Source: Subtercola boreus (lineage in GTDB: Bacteria > Actinomycetota > Actinomycetes > Actinomycetales > Microbacteriaceae). Taken from it: a stretch of DNA of 64,000 nucleotides. Positions 25,471-34,883 of this stretch are shown here, in pieces. The stretch is taken from positions 1 to 64,000 of the forward strand of contig NZ_NBXA01000015.1 in the NCBI RefSeq assembly GCF_003399625.1. The letters run 5' to 3'. How positions within the stretch are numbered: the stretch's first letter is position 1; every line of letters begins with the position of its first letter. Below the pieces are notes generated by a model. The model had not been told where the DNA came from and made no database searches. It saw nothing but the letters and a program-made list of their open reading frames with translations. A program made the translations under genes and the position numbers.

Positions 25471-28400
25471 ATGGCCCAGATACTGATCGACGTCGAGTTC
25501 TCGCCCGTTGTCTCGTTCGCGAGTGCGCACAACGGGCAGTCGATCATCCAGAACCTCTCCGTGCGGGCGGAACACGGGCAGACGTTCGCCGGCGTCACGG
25601 TCGAGCTGGGCCTGGTTGGCGTCAACGGGCCGCTCTCGCACGCCTGGGTGCAGAGCGTGCACGAGCTGGGCGAGCAGGGGATGACCTGGGCGCCCGTGAA
25701 GCTCGGTCTCGACGCGGCGTCCCTGTACGCGCTCGACGACCAGCAGTCGGGGGCGTTCGAGGTGCGGGTGCTGCAGGGCGACACGGTTCTCGGCACGTCG
25801 CGGCGTGACGTGCGGGTGCTCGCAGCAGACTCGTGGGTGCTCACCACGCCGATCGACGAGGGCGCGCTCACGCTTGCCGCGTTCGCGCTGCCGAACCATC
25901 CGGCGCTCCGGCCGGTGCTCGACGATGCGGTGGCGAGGCTCGTGGCCGGGGGCCACGACGGCGCGCTGTCGGGCTACCAGGATGCGGCGCACGTCACGCC
26001 GATGGTCGAGGCGATCTACGAGGCCGTGCGGGCGGTCGGCATCACCTACGTCGACCCGCCGGCCGCCTGGGATCTGCAGCACAACACCGCTTCGGCGGGC
26101 CAGCGGGTGCGAACGCCCGGCGCCGTTCTGGGAGAGCGCGCGGGCACGTGCCTCGACACCACGATGCTCTTCGCGAGCCTGCTCGAGAATGTGGGGCTGC
26201 GTCCGGTGGTGGTGCTGTTGCCGGGCCACGCGCTGGTGGGGTACTGGGCAAGCGACGAGCGGCAGGCTCTGCCCGGGGCGGTCTTTCCTGTTGAAGGCGC
26301 GATGAACCTGGTCGACAGCGGCGCGCTCGTGCTGTTCGAGACGACCACGGTGACGAGCGGCCAGGCGAATGGTGCGTTCCCGGCCGCGCGTCTAAAGGGG
26401 CGCGAGCGGGTGGTGACGTCGGGTGTGCTGGGCGCCACCACCGCAGCATCCGACGCCTCCCGCTTCGTCGACATCGCCCTCGCGCGGGTTCTGGATGGCG
26501 TGCTGCCGATCCCGGCGCGCGTGGTGCACCCCGACGGCTCCGTCGAGATCGTCGAGTACACGCCGCAGGAGTTCTCGATCGGGCTGCTGCAGGCGGCCAT
26601 TGCGGCTCAGCGAGACCAGGGCGTGCAGAGCGAGCAGGGCGAACACGGCGGACGGTCGGCCGGCCGCGACACCCGCGCCGAAGACCCGCCGCCCCGCGTG
26701 CGGCAGTGGAAGAACTCACTGCTCGACCTGAGCCTCCGCAACCCCCTCATCAACCACCGCAACTCGAGCGCGTCGTCGTCGTCGGTCAACCTGATGGTGC
26801 CGGCGAAGACGCTGGGCACCATCGAGGATCTGCTGCAGACGGGTAGCGAGCTGAGGCTCGCCGCGAATGCGACGGATCTTCCGCTGAACGTCAGACGGGA
26901 GCCGGATGCCGGGCTGAACCCCTCGCTCGAGACCCAGCTGACGGCGGAGCGCCGGGTACTGGTCGATGTCGAGCCCGACCTGTTCCTCGCCCGGATGCGG
27001 CGCATCACCAGCGCGGCCCGGGCGGTGCGAGACGAGACCGGCACGAACAGCCTGTACCTCGGCATGGGTTCGCTCGTCTGGACGCCGGCCGGCAAGGCCG
27101 AGGTGCGTTCGCCGCTCATCCTCGTTCCGGTGACGCTGAAGGCCTCGAACCGCAACAGCGCCTTCTCGCTCGTGATCGACGAGACGAACGTGGTGACGCC
27201 GAACTTCTCGCTGGCCGAGAAGCTCAGCCAGGATGCCGGTTTCGTGCTGCCGAAGCTGATCGAACCCGACCTCGACGATTCGGGCGTCGACATCGACGGA
27301 CTGCTCGCGTACGTGCGTGCCCAGATCGGTGCGGCCGGGCTCGAGGGCTTCCGGGTCGACGAGTCGTGCACGCTCGGTTTCTTCGACTTCAGCACCTACC
27401 GGCTGTGGCGCGACCTCGGCGACAACTGGCAGACGTTTGTGGAGAAACCGCTGGTCAGGCACCTGGTGTACACGCCGCAGCTGCAGTTCGACGACCCGGC
27501 GGTGGACGAGGTGGGGGCGACACCCATCCTCCTCGATGACCTCGCCGCCGATCTGCCTGTCGCCTCCGACGGCTCACAGGTCGTCGCCGTGCAGAAGGCG
27601 ATGTCGGGCCAGACCTTCGTGTTGCAGGGCCCGCCCGGCACCGGCAAGTCGCAGACGATCACCAACCTGCTCGCCCGGGCGCTCCAGTCGGGCAAGCGGG
27701 TGCTGTTCATCGCCGAGAAGCCGCCTGCGCTGAACGTGGTGAAGGAGCGTCTCGACAAGGTCGGTCTCGGCGCGTTCTGCCTCAACCTGCACGACAAGGG
27801 GATGCGTCCGGCTGCCGTTCGCCAGCAACTGAGCCTGGTGATGGACACGATCGTCACCGCCGACCGCCCGGCCTACGAGACGGCGCGAGCCGAACTGGCC
27901 CGGGCGCTGCCGACTCTCCAGCGCTACCCGGAGCACCTGCACACCCGCGGCGCGTTCGGTGAATCCGCCTACTCAGCGCGCGACCGGATGCTCGCGCTTC
28001 CGCCCGGCGAGACGCTGCCGGTTCCCGCCGCCTTCCTGGCCGCCGCTGAAGCTTCGGGGGGCGCCTCGGTGAGTGCCGCGATCCTCGGGGCGCTCCGCGA
28101 GGCCAGCGAGTTCGGGCGCGCCGCGGGAACGGCCGGCGGCAACCCGTGGTCATTCGCGACGGTGGCGCCGTCGGCGCTCACGGGTCCGGTGACCGACCGG
28201 TTGGCCTCCACGGTCGACACTCTGGCGCGGGAGGATGCCGCGCTGCGGTCCTCCGCAGCGGGAGCCTCGTACCTCGCCTCTGTCGCCGGGTTCGGTGAGC
28301 TCGCTCTGGCCGGTGCGCTGGCAGAGCCCGGGATGCCCGCGCTCGAGGTCATCGACGCGGCATCCACCCCGTCGCAGGTGTCGAACCGGCGGGCGCTCGC

Positions 28401-31400
28401 CGAGTCGCTGGCGGCGCTGGCCACGGCGTACCCGCCCTCGATCGGGCCACGAGCGCTGGCGGCGGATGTCGCGGGGCTCCGCGTTGCGGCAGACACCGCA
28501 CGCTCGAGCTTCTTCATCGGTCGGAAGAAGCGGATCGAGGCTGCGGTCTCGGCCGTCTCCGAGTACCTTGACGACGGTTCTACGATCACGGGCGAGCACC
28601 TGCCCGCGACGATCGACCTGCTCGGGCGGGTGCAGCAGGAGTGCGTACAGCTCACGGTCTTCGCGAAGGAGATCGTGGGTGTCAGTCTTCCCGCGGGCGG
28701 CGCGGGCTGGAATCCGCTGAGCGCCCCGGCGCGGGCGGCCGTCGTCTCCCAGCTGCAGTGGATGGACTACTGGGTGTCGGTGCTCTCGGAGCAGCCGTCG
28801 TCGCCCGCGCGCGGGCGCACGCGTGCGCTCGTTGCGGCGGACGCCGGGGCGGCGGCGCACCTGGCGACGCTCGGTGTGGCGGCCCGGGAGCTCAGCGAGG
28901 TGCTCGGCGTGAACGAGGAGAGCGAGGCGCTCTGGGTCGCTGGCGACGCGCTCGCGTCTGATTCCGGGGCGGGCCAGGCGACTGCCGGATTCGCCGCTCG
29001 GTGGGCGACCGGCGTCTCCGCGATGCAGCGGGACTCCGTCGAGCGGGGATTCACGCAGCTTCGACGGTGGGCGAACCTCGTCTCTGCCCTGGCGCCTCTT
29101 CGCCAGCACTCCCTCGTCGGGGCGCAGAGCGCCGTTCTCTCGGGTGCGGTCGCCTTCGGCGATGCCGAGCAGGCGTTCGAGCGCGGATTCCTGGCTGCGG
29201 TGCTCAGGCGCCAGCTCGACGACGAAGAGCTCGACATTTTCGACGGGTCGGCCTACGACCAGCAGGTGCATGCGTTCGACACGGCCACGCACCGGGTTCG
29301 GGATGCCCTTCCCGCCCTGCTCGGCGCCCAGCTGACCGAGCGGCGGGGCTTCGACACGGGCACGCAGATCGGTGCGATCGGTGAGTTGCGACGCGAACTG
29401 GGGCGGAGCCGCGGAGGCAAGCCGATCCGCCGCCTGCTGAAGGACCACTGGGACGTCGTCTCCCGTCTCACCCCCTGCGTTCTGGCGAGCCCGGATTCTG
29501 TGGTTCGCTTCCTCGACCCGGGCCTCTCGGATTTCGACCTCGTGGTGTTCGACGAGGCCTCCCAGATCCGCGTTCCCCATGCCATCGGGGCGCTCGGCCG
29601 GGCCCGGGCGGCGGTCATCGTGGGCGACTCGAAGCAGATGCCGCCCACGTCGGTGGCGGAGACATCCAGCAGCCAGGGCGACACCGAGGGCGACGACGTC
29701 GACGGGGTGGTGATCGACGAGGAGAGCATCCTCTCGGAGACTGTGCAGGCGCGCGTTCCCGATGTGATGCTGTCGTGGCATTACCGGAGCGAAGACGAAT
29801 CCCTGATCGCGTTCTCGAACCAGCAGTACTACGACGGTCGGCTGAGCTCGTTCCCGTCGGCATCCGAGACGCTCGTCGACAAGGGGCTGTCGTTCGTCAA
29901 GGTCGAGGGCGAATTCCTTCGGCGCGGGCGCGGGCGGTCATCCGGGGCCGGGGGAGCCGAGCCGGCAGGACTCCGCACCAACCCTGCAGAGGCGGCGGCC
30001 ATCGTCGACGAGATCGTGCGCCGTGTGCGCGACCCCGAGCTGTCGAAGGCCAGCATCGGCGTCGTCACCTTCAACAAGGAGCAGCAGAAGCTCATCACCG
30101 AGCTGCTGGACGCGGTCGACGACGATGAGGTGCGCGCCGCCCTCGACGGCGGCGGAGACGAACCGATCTTCGTGCGGAACCTCGAGAGCGTGCAGGGGAG
30201 TGAACGGGACGTCATCCTGTTCTCCATCGCGTTCGCGAAGAACGATCGCGGCGTGATGCCGCTGAACTTCGGTCCGCTGAACCAGGCGGGCGGCCAGCGC
30301 CGCCTGAACGTCGCGGTCACGCGGGCGCGCCGCCAGGTGATCGTGTTCTGTTCGTTCGAACCGGGCGAGCTGAATGTTGAGGGGTCTGGCTCGGTCGGCC
30401 TCCGTCATCTGAAGAGCTACCTCGAACTCGCCCGGTACGGCACGAACTCCTCCGGGGCCGTCTCGAGCCAGACGGTGCGTGCGGTCGATCGGCACCGGGA
30501 TGAGATCCTCGCGGCGCTCCGTGCCCGGGGCCTGGCCTGCGTACCCGATGTGGGGCTCTCAGAGTTCAGGGTGGACATCGCCGTGCTCGACCCCGACGTT
30601 CCCGGGCGGCGTGTGCTCGGCATCCTGCTCGACGGGCCGGCCTGGCGTTCGCGCCTGACGGCCGGCGACCGGGATGCCCTGCCCACCGAGCTGCTGACGA
30701 CACGCATGGGCTGGCCGGCCATCGAGCGGGTCTGGTTGCCGACCTGGCTGCGCGACCGCGACGCCGAGGTCGAACGCCTGGTGCGGGCGGCCCAGGATGC
30801 TGCGGGGCGGGGTGCTGCGGTGGGGGAACCCTTCTCGGCGAACGTGACGGCCGTCGCCGCGGCCGCCGCAGTGCCCGCTGGTGCCGGCGCCGCTCCCTTC
30901 GCCGCCGGGCCCACCGCGGGTGCACCTGGCCCGGGCGCTTCCGCCGGGGTGGCACCGACCGCAGCCGGCGCCTGGGCCGACGTTCCCGTCTGGCGTGCCT
31001 GGACACCGGGCCGTCGCGGGGAACCCGCCGACCTGGATCGGCTCGATGAGCCCGCCATGCGGTCCCAGTTGGCGGAGACGGTCGCGGAGCTGATTCAGAC
31101 CGAGGGCCCGGTGTCGCCGGAGCGGCTCCTCCGCCAGCTCGCCCTCGCCTACAACCTCCCGCGAATGCTCGCCCGCCGGGCCGAGAAACTGCTCGCGCTC
31201 GACCTCGCCGGAATCGTCAGGGGCGAAGAGGGATTTCGGTACCTGGCGACCCAGGCTCCGGGCATCCATTCGCACTGGCAGACGTCAGAAGCCGGCGCTG
31301 GGCGTCCCGTGGACGACATCTCGCTCGTCGAGCTCGGCAACGCGATGCAGTCCGTCGCCCGACTCGGCTTCGGGGTCACCCAGGACGACCTCGTTCGCGA

Positions 31401-31530
31401 GGCCGCCCAGGCCTTCGGTTTCGCCCGCCTGACGGCAGGCATCCGTGGCCGAATGGAGCGCGCACTCGCCGTGGCGGTCGCCCGCGGCCTGCTCACCGAG
31501 CGCGCCGATCGGCTCTATGCAGCTGACTGA
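25471..31530 (+). CDS. Giant DUF4011 / SF1 helicase / Vsr-like / DUF3320 protein
   Basis: About 2019 residues. Order of parts: an N-terminal beta-rich region (1-100), a transglutaminase-like module with C227 (GTCLDTTMLFASLL) and H253 (PGHALVGYW), and DUF4011 (from about 415, WKNSLLDLSLRNPLINHR). The SF1 helicase follows, with Walker A GPPGTGKSQ from G720, motif II D1361-E1362 (VVFDEASQ) and motif VI NVAVTRARRQ from 1613. Then come a Vsr-like endonuclease region (FRVDIAV with D1702, GILLDG 1717-1722), an Ala/Gly/Pro linker and a C-terminal DUF3320-type helical domain. Similar proteins are known single-gene antiphage candidates. In usual Vsr-like domains the second motif reads IECDG; here Glu is Leu, so nuclease activity may be lost. 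ATG 25471 has AAGGA 5 bases upstream. Confidence 0.85.
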   Translation: MAQILIDVEFSPVVSFASAHNGQSIIQNLSVRAEHGQTFAGVTVELGLVGVNGPLSHAWVQSVHELGEQGMTWAPVKLGLDAASLYALDDQQSGAFEVRVLQGDTVLGTSRRDVRVLAADSWVLTTPIDEGALTLAAFALPNHPALRPVLDDAVARLVAGGHDGALSGYQDAAHVTPMVEAIYEAVRAVGITYVDPPAAWDLQHNTASAGQRVRTPGAVLGERAGTCLDTTMLFASLLENVGLRPVVVLLPGHALVGYWASDERQALPGAVFPVEGAMNLVDSGALVLFETTTVTSGQANGAFPAARLKGRERVVTSGVLGATTAASDASRFVDIALARVLDGVLPIPARVVHPDGSVEIVEYTPQEFSIGLLQAAIAAQRDQGVQSEQGEHGGRSAGRDTRAEDPPPRVRQWKNSLLDLSLRNPLINHRNSSASSSSVNLMVPAKTLGTIEDLLQTGSELRLAANATDLPLNVRREPDAGLNPSLETQLTAERRVLVDVEPDLFLARMRRITSAARAVRDETGTNSLYLGMGSLVWTPAGKAEVRSPLILVPVTLKASNRNSAFSLVIDETNVVTPNFSLAEKLSQDAGFVLPKLIEPDLDDSGVDIDGLLAYVRAQIGAAGLEGFRVDESCTLGFFDFSTYRLWRDLGDNWQTFVEKPLVRHLVYTPQLQFDDPAVDEVGATPILLDDLAADLPVASDGSQVVAVQKAMSGQTFVLQGPPGTGKSQTITNLLARALQSGKRVLFIAEKPPALNVVKERLDKVGLGAFCLNLHDKGMRPAAVRQQLSLVMDTIVTADRPAYETARAELARALPTLQRYPEHLHTRGAFGESAYSARDRMLALPPGETLPVPAAFLAAAEASGGASVSAAILGALREASEFGRAAGTAGGNPWSFATVAPSALTGPVTDRLASTVDTLAREDAALRSSAAGASYLASVAGFGELALAGALAEPGMPALEVIDAASTPSQVSNRRALAESLAALATAYPPSIGPRALAADVAGLRVAADTARSSFFIGRKKRIEAAVSAVSEYLDDGSTITGEHLPATIDLLGRVQQECVQLTVFAKEIVGVSLPAGGAGWNPLSAPARAAVVSQLQWMDYWVSVLSEQPSSPARGRTRALVAADAGAAAHLATLGVAARELSEVLGVNEESEALWVAGDALASDSGAGQATAGFAARWATGVSAMQRDSVERGFTQLRRWANLVSALAPLRQHSLVGAQSAVLSGAVAFGDAEQAFERGFLAAVLRRQLDDEELDIFDGSAYDQQVHAFDTATHRVRDALPALLGAQLTERRGFDTGTQIGAIGELRRELGRSRGGKPIRRLLKDHWDVVSRLTPCVLASPDSVVRFLDPGLSDFDLVVFDEASQIRVPHAIGALGRARAAVIVGDSKQMPPTSVAETSSSQGDTEGDDVDGVVIDEESILSETVQARVPDVMLSWHYRSEDESLIAFSNQQYYDGRLSSFPSASETLVDKGLSFVKVEGEFLRRGRGRSSGAGGAEPAGLRTNPAEAAAIVDEIVRRVRDPELSKASIGVVTFNKEQQKLITELLDAVDDDEVRAALDGGGDEPIFVRNLESVQGSERDVILFSIAFAKNDRGVMPLNFGPLNQAGGQRRLNVAVTRARRQVIVFCSFEPGELNVEGSGSVGLRHLKSYLELARYGTNSSGAVSSQTVRAVDRHRDEILAALRARGLACVPDVGLSEFRVDIAVLDPDVPGRRVLGILLDGPAWRSRLTAGDRDALPTELLTTRMGWPAIERVWLPTWLRDRDAEVERLVRAAQDAAGRGAAVGEPFSANVTAVAAAAAVPAGAGAAPFAAGPTAGAPGPGASAGVAPTAAGAWADVPVWRAWTPGRRGEPADLDRLDEPAMRSQLAETVAELIQTEGPVSPERLLRQLALAYNLPRMLARRAEKLLALDLAGIVRGEEGFRYLATQAPGIHSHWQTSEAGAGRPVDDISLVELGNAMQSVARLGFGVTQDDLVREAAQAFGFARLTAGIRGRMERALAVAVARGLLTERADRLYAAD

Positions 31531-31924
31531 AGGGAAGGGGTGGGGGCGTGCGTCCACGCTGCGATTCCCTGCCACGTCAGCCCGGACAGGAAATCGCTTG
31601 GCTCATCGAAAATCCCGATCGACGCATTTCGAAGAAGGCCGCGAGTTGTCAAAGAATCAGCGACGCTCTTCACCGTGCAGTGAATCACAAAAGTTTTCGA
31701 GGTGAACCTCGGCGGGGTCGTACCGGCAGGAAGGTGCACATTCCGAGGGCCTCACCGCATGCTGCCTTAGCAAATGCCTGGTGTGGCGCCGTTCGAGAAG
31801 ATGTCTTCATGCCCCGTGCTCGAGCTTCCGCAGGGCGGTCAAGCGAGCAGCCAGAACCATATCACAGAATGACGCTCGATCACCAATCCGTGCCTCGGCA
31901 GGCCACCGCCACTACCGTGGAACC
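31531..31924. other. 394-base gap, comparatively AT-rich, no gene recognised
   Basis: The stretch has visibly lower G+C than its neighbours (for example 31600-31700). Short open frames on both strands show no family pattern or ribosome site. No tRNA, repeat or hairpin terminator was found. It may be decayed DNA or long regulatory DNA. The last bases hold the LigD-polymerase promoter. Confidence 0.4.
31913..31918 (+). promoter_or_regulatory. -10 box, leaderless type (LigD polymerase-domain gene)
   Basis: TACCGT lies exactly 6 bases before ATG 31925; no ribosome site lies between. Confidence 0.5.
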
Positions 31925-32953
31925 ATGGCAAGCGAAGCGGTGATGCTCGATGTTCCCGGTGTCGGCGACGGCGAGACGCGACAGGTGCGTCTCTCGAGTC
32001 CGGGCCGTGTGCTCTGGCCGGTGCCCGGCATCACGAAACTCGATCTTGCGAACTACATGATCGAGGTCGGCGTCGCGTTCGTGCGGGCGAACGGCGACCG
32101 CCCGGTGTCTCTCCAACGTTTCCCCGAGGGCATCGACGGCGAGCAGTTCTTCTCGAAGAACCCGCCGAAGGGGGCGCCGGCGTTCGTGCGCTCGGTCATG
32201 GTGGTGTATCCGAGTGCGCGCACGCATCCGCAGCTCGTCATCGACGAACCGGCCGCCGCCGTCTGGGCGGTGCAGATGAACACGGTGGTGTTCCATCCGT
32301 GGGCATCGCGAGCCGAGACCAGCGACTTTCCCGACCAGTTGCGAATCGACCTCGACCCGCAGCCGGGAACCGACTTCGACGACGCGATACCGGCAGCGAT
32401 CGAGCTGCGGAAGGTGCTCGAAGAGGCCGGCCTCGAGGCGTTCGTGAAGACCTCCGGCAACCGTGGCCTGCATGTCTTCGCGCCCATCGAGCCGACGCAT
32501 GAGTTCCTCGAGGTGCGGCACGCCGTCATCGCGGCCGCCCGCGAACTCGAGCGGCGGATGCCCCAGCAGGTCACCACCGCCTGGTGGAAGGAGGAGCGCG
32601 GCACCCGCATCTTCGTCGACTTCAACCAGGCGAACCGCGACCGCACCATGGCCGGCGCCTACAGCCCGCGCGCTCTGGCACACGCGCCCGTGTCGACACC
32701 GCTGCAGTGGAGCGAACTCGAGTCGGCCGACCCGAAGGCGTTCACGATCGGCACGGTGCCCGAACGGCTCCGGATGACCGGCGACCCGTGGGAGCGGATG
32801 CACGAGCATCCGGCGACCATCGACACCCTGCTCTCGTGGTGGGAGCGGGATGTCGCTTCCGGGCTCGGCGAACTGCCGTTTCCGCCCGACTACCCGAAGA
32901 TGCCGGGGGAGCCGCCGCGCGTGCAGCCGAGTCGCGCGAAGAAGACCGAGTAA
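31925..32953 (+). CDS. LigD-type polymerase/primase domain protein (NHEJ)
   Basis: A 342-residue stand-alone archaeo-eukaryotic-primase-like polymerase, the same fold as the LigD polymerase domain. Motifs: SLQRFPEGIDGEQFFSKNPPKG, the metal-binding pair D142-x-D144 in RIDLDPQPGTDF, KTSGNRGLHVFAPI, and FVDFNQANRDRTMAGAYSPR. Such enzymes add ribo- or deoxynucleotides at broken ends in non-homologous end joining. It lacks ligase and phosphoesterase domains; a separate LigC-like ligase is coded 2 kb away on the other strand. No Ku gene is visible in the window. Confidence 0.92.
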   Translation: MASEAVMLDVPGVGDGETRQVRLSSPGRVLWPVPGITKLDLANYMIEVGVAFVRANGDRPVSLQRFPEGIDGEQFFSKNPPKGAPAFVRSVMVVYPSARTHPQLVIDEPAAAVWAVQMNTVVFHPWASRAETSDFPDQLRIDLDPQPGTDFDDAIPAAIELRKVLEEAGLEAFVKTSGNRGLHVFAPIEPTHEFLEVRHAVIAAARELERRMPQQVTTAWWKEERGTRIFVDFNQANRDRTMAGAYSPRALAHAPVSTPLQWSELESADPKAFTIGTVPERLRMTGDPWERMHEHPATIDTLLSWWERDVASGLGELPFPPDYPKMPGEPPRVQPSRAKKTE

Positions 32954-33224
32954 CGCTTCTGAGCGGGATTTCGTGCACTCTGTGGGCATTTGTTCAGGAA
33001 GTCGACGTATTTTGGCTGCTTCGCCCGGCTGACAACCCCAGGTTGCGGGCGTTCGGTGAGATGACCCCCCTGCTTCTCGCCTACGAATCCGACTGACATC
33101 CTGTCCGCGTGAGGCCGCTTACCCCGGCCGGTGCGGAACCCGTCGTGCCCGAGTGGTCGACACTCCATGGATGCCCGTGTGCCCCCCTCGCGTGGCGACA
33201 CCGGTCGGCCGACCATTGGAAGTC
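32954..33224. other. intergenic region, no gene recognised
   Basis: 271 bases between two + strand genes. No convincing -35/-10 pair, terminator or riboswitch core is seen. A frame open from 33153 adds only 24 unconvincing residues before the next gene. Confidence 0.4.
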
Positions 33225-34142
33225 ATGCAGCCCGAATCATCCGCTTCACCTGTGTCCGAATCCGCAACACCCGAGTCAGCAACACCCGGAAGCGAAACAT
33301 CCGGGTCATCCGGTCCCCAACTCCCCACCCGCCGCTCGCTCCGGAAGCCCGGCAAACGGTTCCGGAGCCGCAAGGTGATCCTCTCCGGCGCGATCGTAGC
33401 CACCGGTCTCCTGGTCGGCTCGGGTTTCGTCGTGCAGTCCACCGTCTCGGCCAACCAGGCCGCCGCGGAGGCCGCGGCATCCACCGCCCGCACCCAGGCC
33501 GATGTCGTGGCGCGGGTCGAGCAGTCGAAGATCGACGCCGACGCCCAGAACGCGCTGTCGAAGGCGAACACCGTCGTCGATCAGGCGCAGGCGAAGGTCG
33601 ACGCGACGCCTCTCATCGCCTCGATCGCGACGCTCAACAACTACTCCGCGCTCGACACCCAGACGGTGACCGCCCTCACGACGCAGACGGTCTCGCAGGC
33701 CGACGCGATCGCCGCAGCCACCGCGGAGGCCGACCGGGTCGCGGCCGAGGCCGCCGCCGCAGCCGCCGCGAAGGCTGAGGCGGATGCCGCCGCCGCTGCC
33801 GCAGCAGCAGCCCAGGCGCTCGCCGACGGCAACACCGTCTCGGGCGCGAAGGCCACCGCCGCAAGCCTCGCCTCCAGCGAATACGGCTGGGGCGACAGCC
33901 AGTTCTCCTGCCTCTCGTCGCTCTGGTCGAAGGAATCCGGATGGTCGTACGAGGCCTACAACGCGTCCAGTGGGGCCACGGGCATCCCGCAGGCGCTGCC
34001 TGGAAGCAAGATGGCCACGATCGCCGACGACTGGAAGACCAACGCCACCACGCAGATCAAGTGGGGCCTGGCCTACATCAAGGGTTCCTACGGAACGCCC
34101 TGCTCGGCCTGGTCGCACTCGCAGTCGGTGAACTGGTACTGA
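33225..34142 (+). CDS. Membrane-anchored cell-wall protein with lytic-transglycosylase-like C-terminus
   Basis: A 305-residue protein. A Ser/Thr/Pro/Glu-rich cytoplasmic start (1-35) is followed by a basic stretch and one membrane segment (VILSGAIVATGLLVGSGFVV, about 51-70). A long Ala-rich coiled coil follows (about 75-215: AAAEAAASTARTQADV..., AEADRVAAEAAAAAAAKAEADAAA). The last 85 residues (SSEYGWGDSQFSCLSSLWSKESGW...ATGIPQALPGSKM...QIKWGLAYIKGSYGTPCSAW) match the short lysozyme/transglycosylase-like domain of actinobacterial wall proteins, with the putative catalytic Glu in SKESGW. It probably acts on peptidoglycan outside the membrane. ATG 33225 is the best start. Converges with the LOG gene. 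Confidence 0.85.
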   Translation: MQPESSASPVSESATPESATPGSETSGSSGPQLPTRRSLRKPGKRFRSRKVILSGAIVATGLLVGSGFVVQSTVSANQAAAEAAASTARTQADVVARVEQSKIDADAQNALSKANTVVDQAQAKVDATPLIASIATLNNYSALDTQTVTALTTQTVSQADAIAAATAEADRVAAEAAAAAAAKAEADAAAAAAAAAQALADGNTVSGAKATAASLASSEYGWGDSQFSCLSSLWSKESGWSYEAYNASSGATGIPQALPGSKMATIADDWKTNATTQIKWGLAYIKGSYGTPCSAWSHSQSVNWY

Positions 34143-34164
34143 CCCGCCCGGGGGCATCCGGGGC

Positions 34165-34788
34165 TCAGGGCTGTACGGGCGCCAGGTTGCTCATCTCGCT
34201 GCCGGGGGAGGCCGCCACCCGCACGGGCGGTTCGTAGCTCCGGAACGAAGCCACCAGCTCGTCGATCGAGTCGGAGAACCGCAGCATCCCGGTGTAGCGC
34301 GGGTGCGTGAAACCGCGGTCGCGCATCGACTCCACCAGCACGACCAGCGGGTCGTAGTAGCCGGCCACGTTCAGAAAACCGCAGGGCTTCTCGTGGATGC
34401 CGAGCTGTGCCCAGGTCCACTGCTCGGTGATCTCCTCGAGCGTTCCCGGGCCGCCGGGCAGCGCGAGGAATGCGTCGGAGAGCTCGGCCATCATCAGTTT
34501 GCGCTCATGCATCGAGTCGACGATGAAGAGTTCGCTGACGGTGTCGTGGATGATCTCCCGCTCGTGCAGCGCCCGCGGAATCACTCCCGTGACCTGCCCG
34601 CCCGCCTCGAGCGCGGCGTCGGCGACTGCGCCCATGAGCCCCACATGACCGCCGCCGTACACCACGCCGATTCCCTGCTCGGCGAGGGTCCGGCCGACAG
34701 TTCGTGCGGCTTCGAGATACACGGGGTCGTTGCCGGTGCTGGATCCGCAGAAGACGGCGATCGTGAACGGGCGTGCGGGTTCTGTCAT
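34165..34788 (-). CDS. LOG family protein (cytokinin riboside 5'-monophosphate phosphoribohydrolase-like)
   Basis: A 207-residue Rossmann-fold nucleoside-monophosphate hydrolase of the LOG/TIGR00730 family. It opens with IAVFCGSSTGNDP, then VYGGGHVGLMGAVADAAL, and has the hallmark LPGGPGTLEEITEQWTWAQLG with catalytic Glu. Members release adenine-type bases from nucleotide monophosphates. AAAGG lies upstream of the ATG at 34788, and TAGGTT lies about 24 bases before it. Monocistronic. Confidence 0.9.
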   Translation of the reverse strand: MTEPARPFTIAVFCGSSTGNDPVYLEAARTVGRTLAEQGIGVVYGGGHVGLMGAVADAALEAGGQVTGVIPRALHEREIIHDTVSELFIVDSMHERKLMMAELSDAFLALPGGPGTLEEITEQWTWAQLGIHEKPCGFLNVAGYYDPLVVLVESMRDRGFTHPRYTGMLRFSDSIDELVASFRSYEPPVRVAASPGSEMSNLAPVQP

Positions 34789-34883
34789 GTGAGCCTTTCG
34801 GTGAGCATCCTGAACCTAGCCCACCTGCATTGCGGGGAGATTACCGGAGGGCAGAAGCGCGCATCGGGGTGAGCCGGCCGGGC

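Noticed and set aside
28150-29781. 543-codon minus frame inside the giant helicase gene
   Set aside because: Antisense to the helicase domain with no recognisable domain.
32954-33224. ydaO-type c-di-AMP riboswitch before the wall protein gene
   Set aside because: These riboswitches often precede wall-hydrolase genes in actinobacteria, but none of the conserved core blocks is recognisable here.
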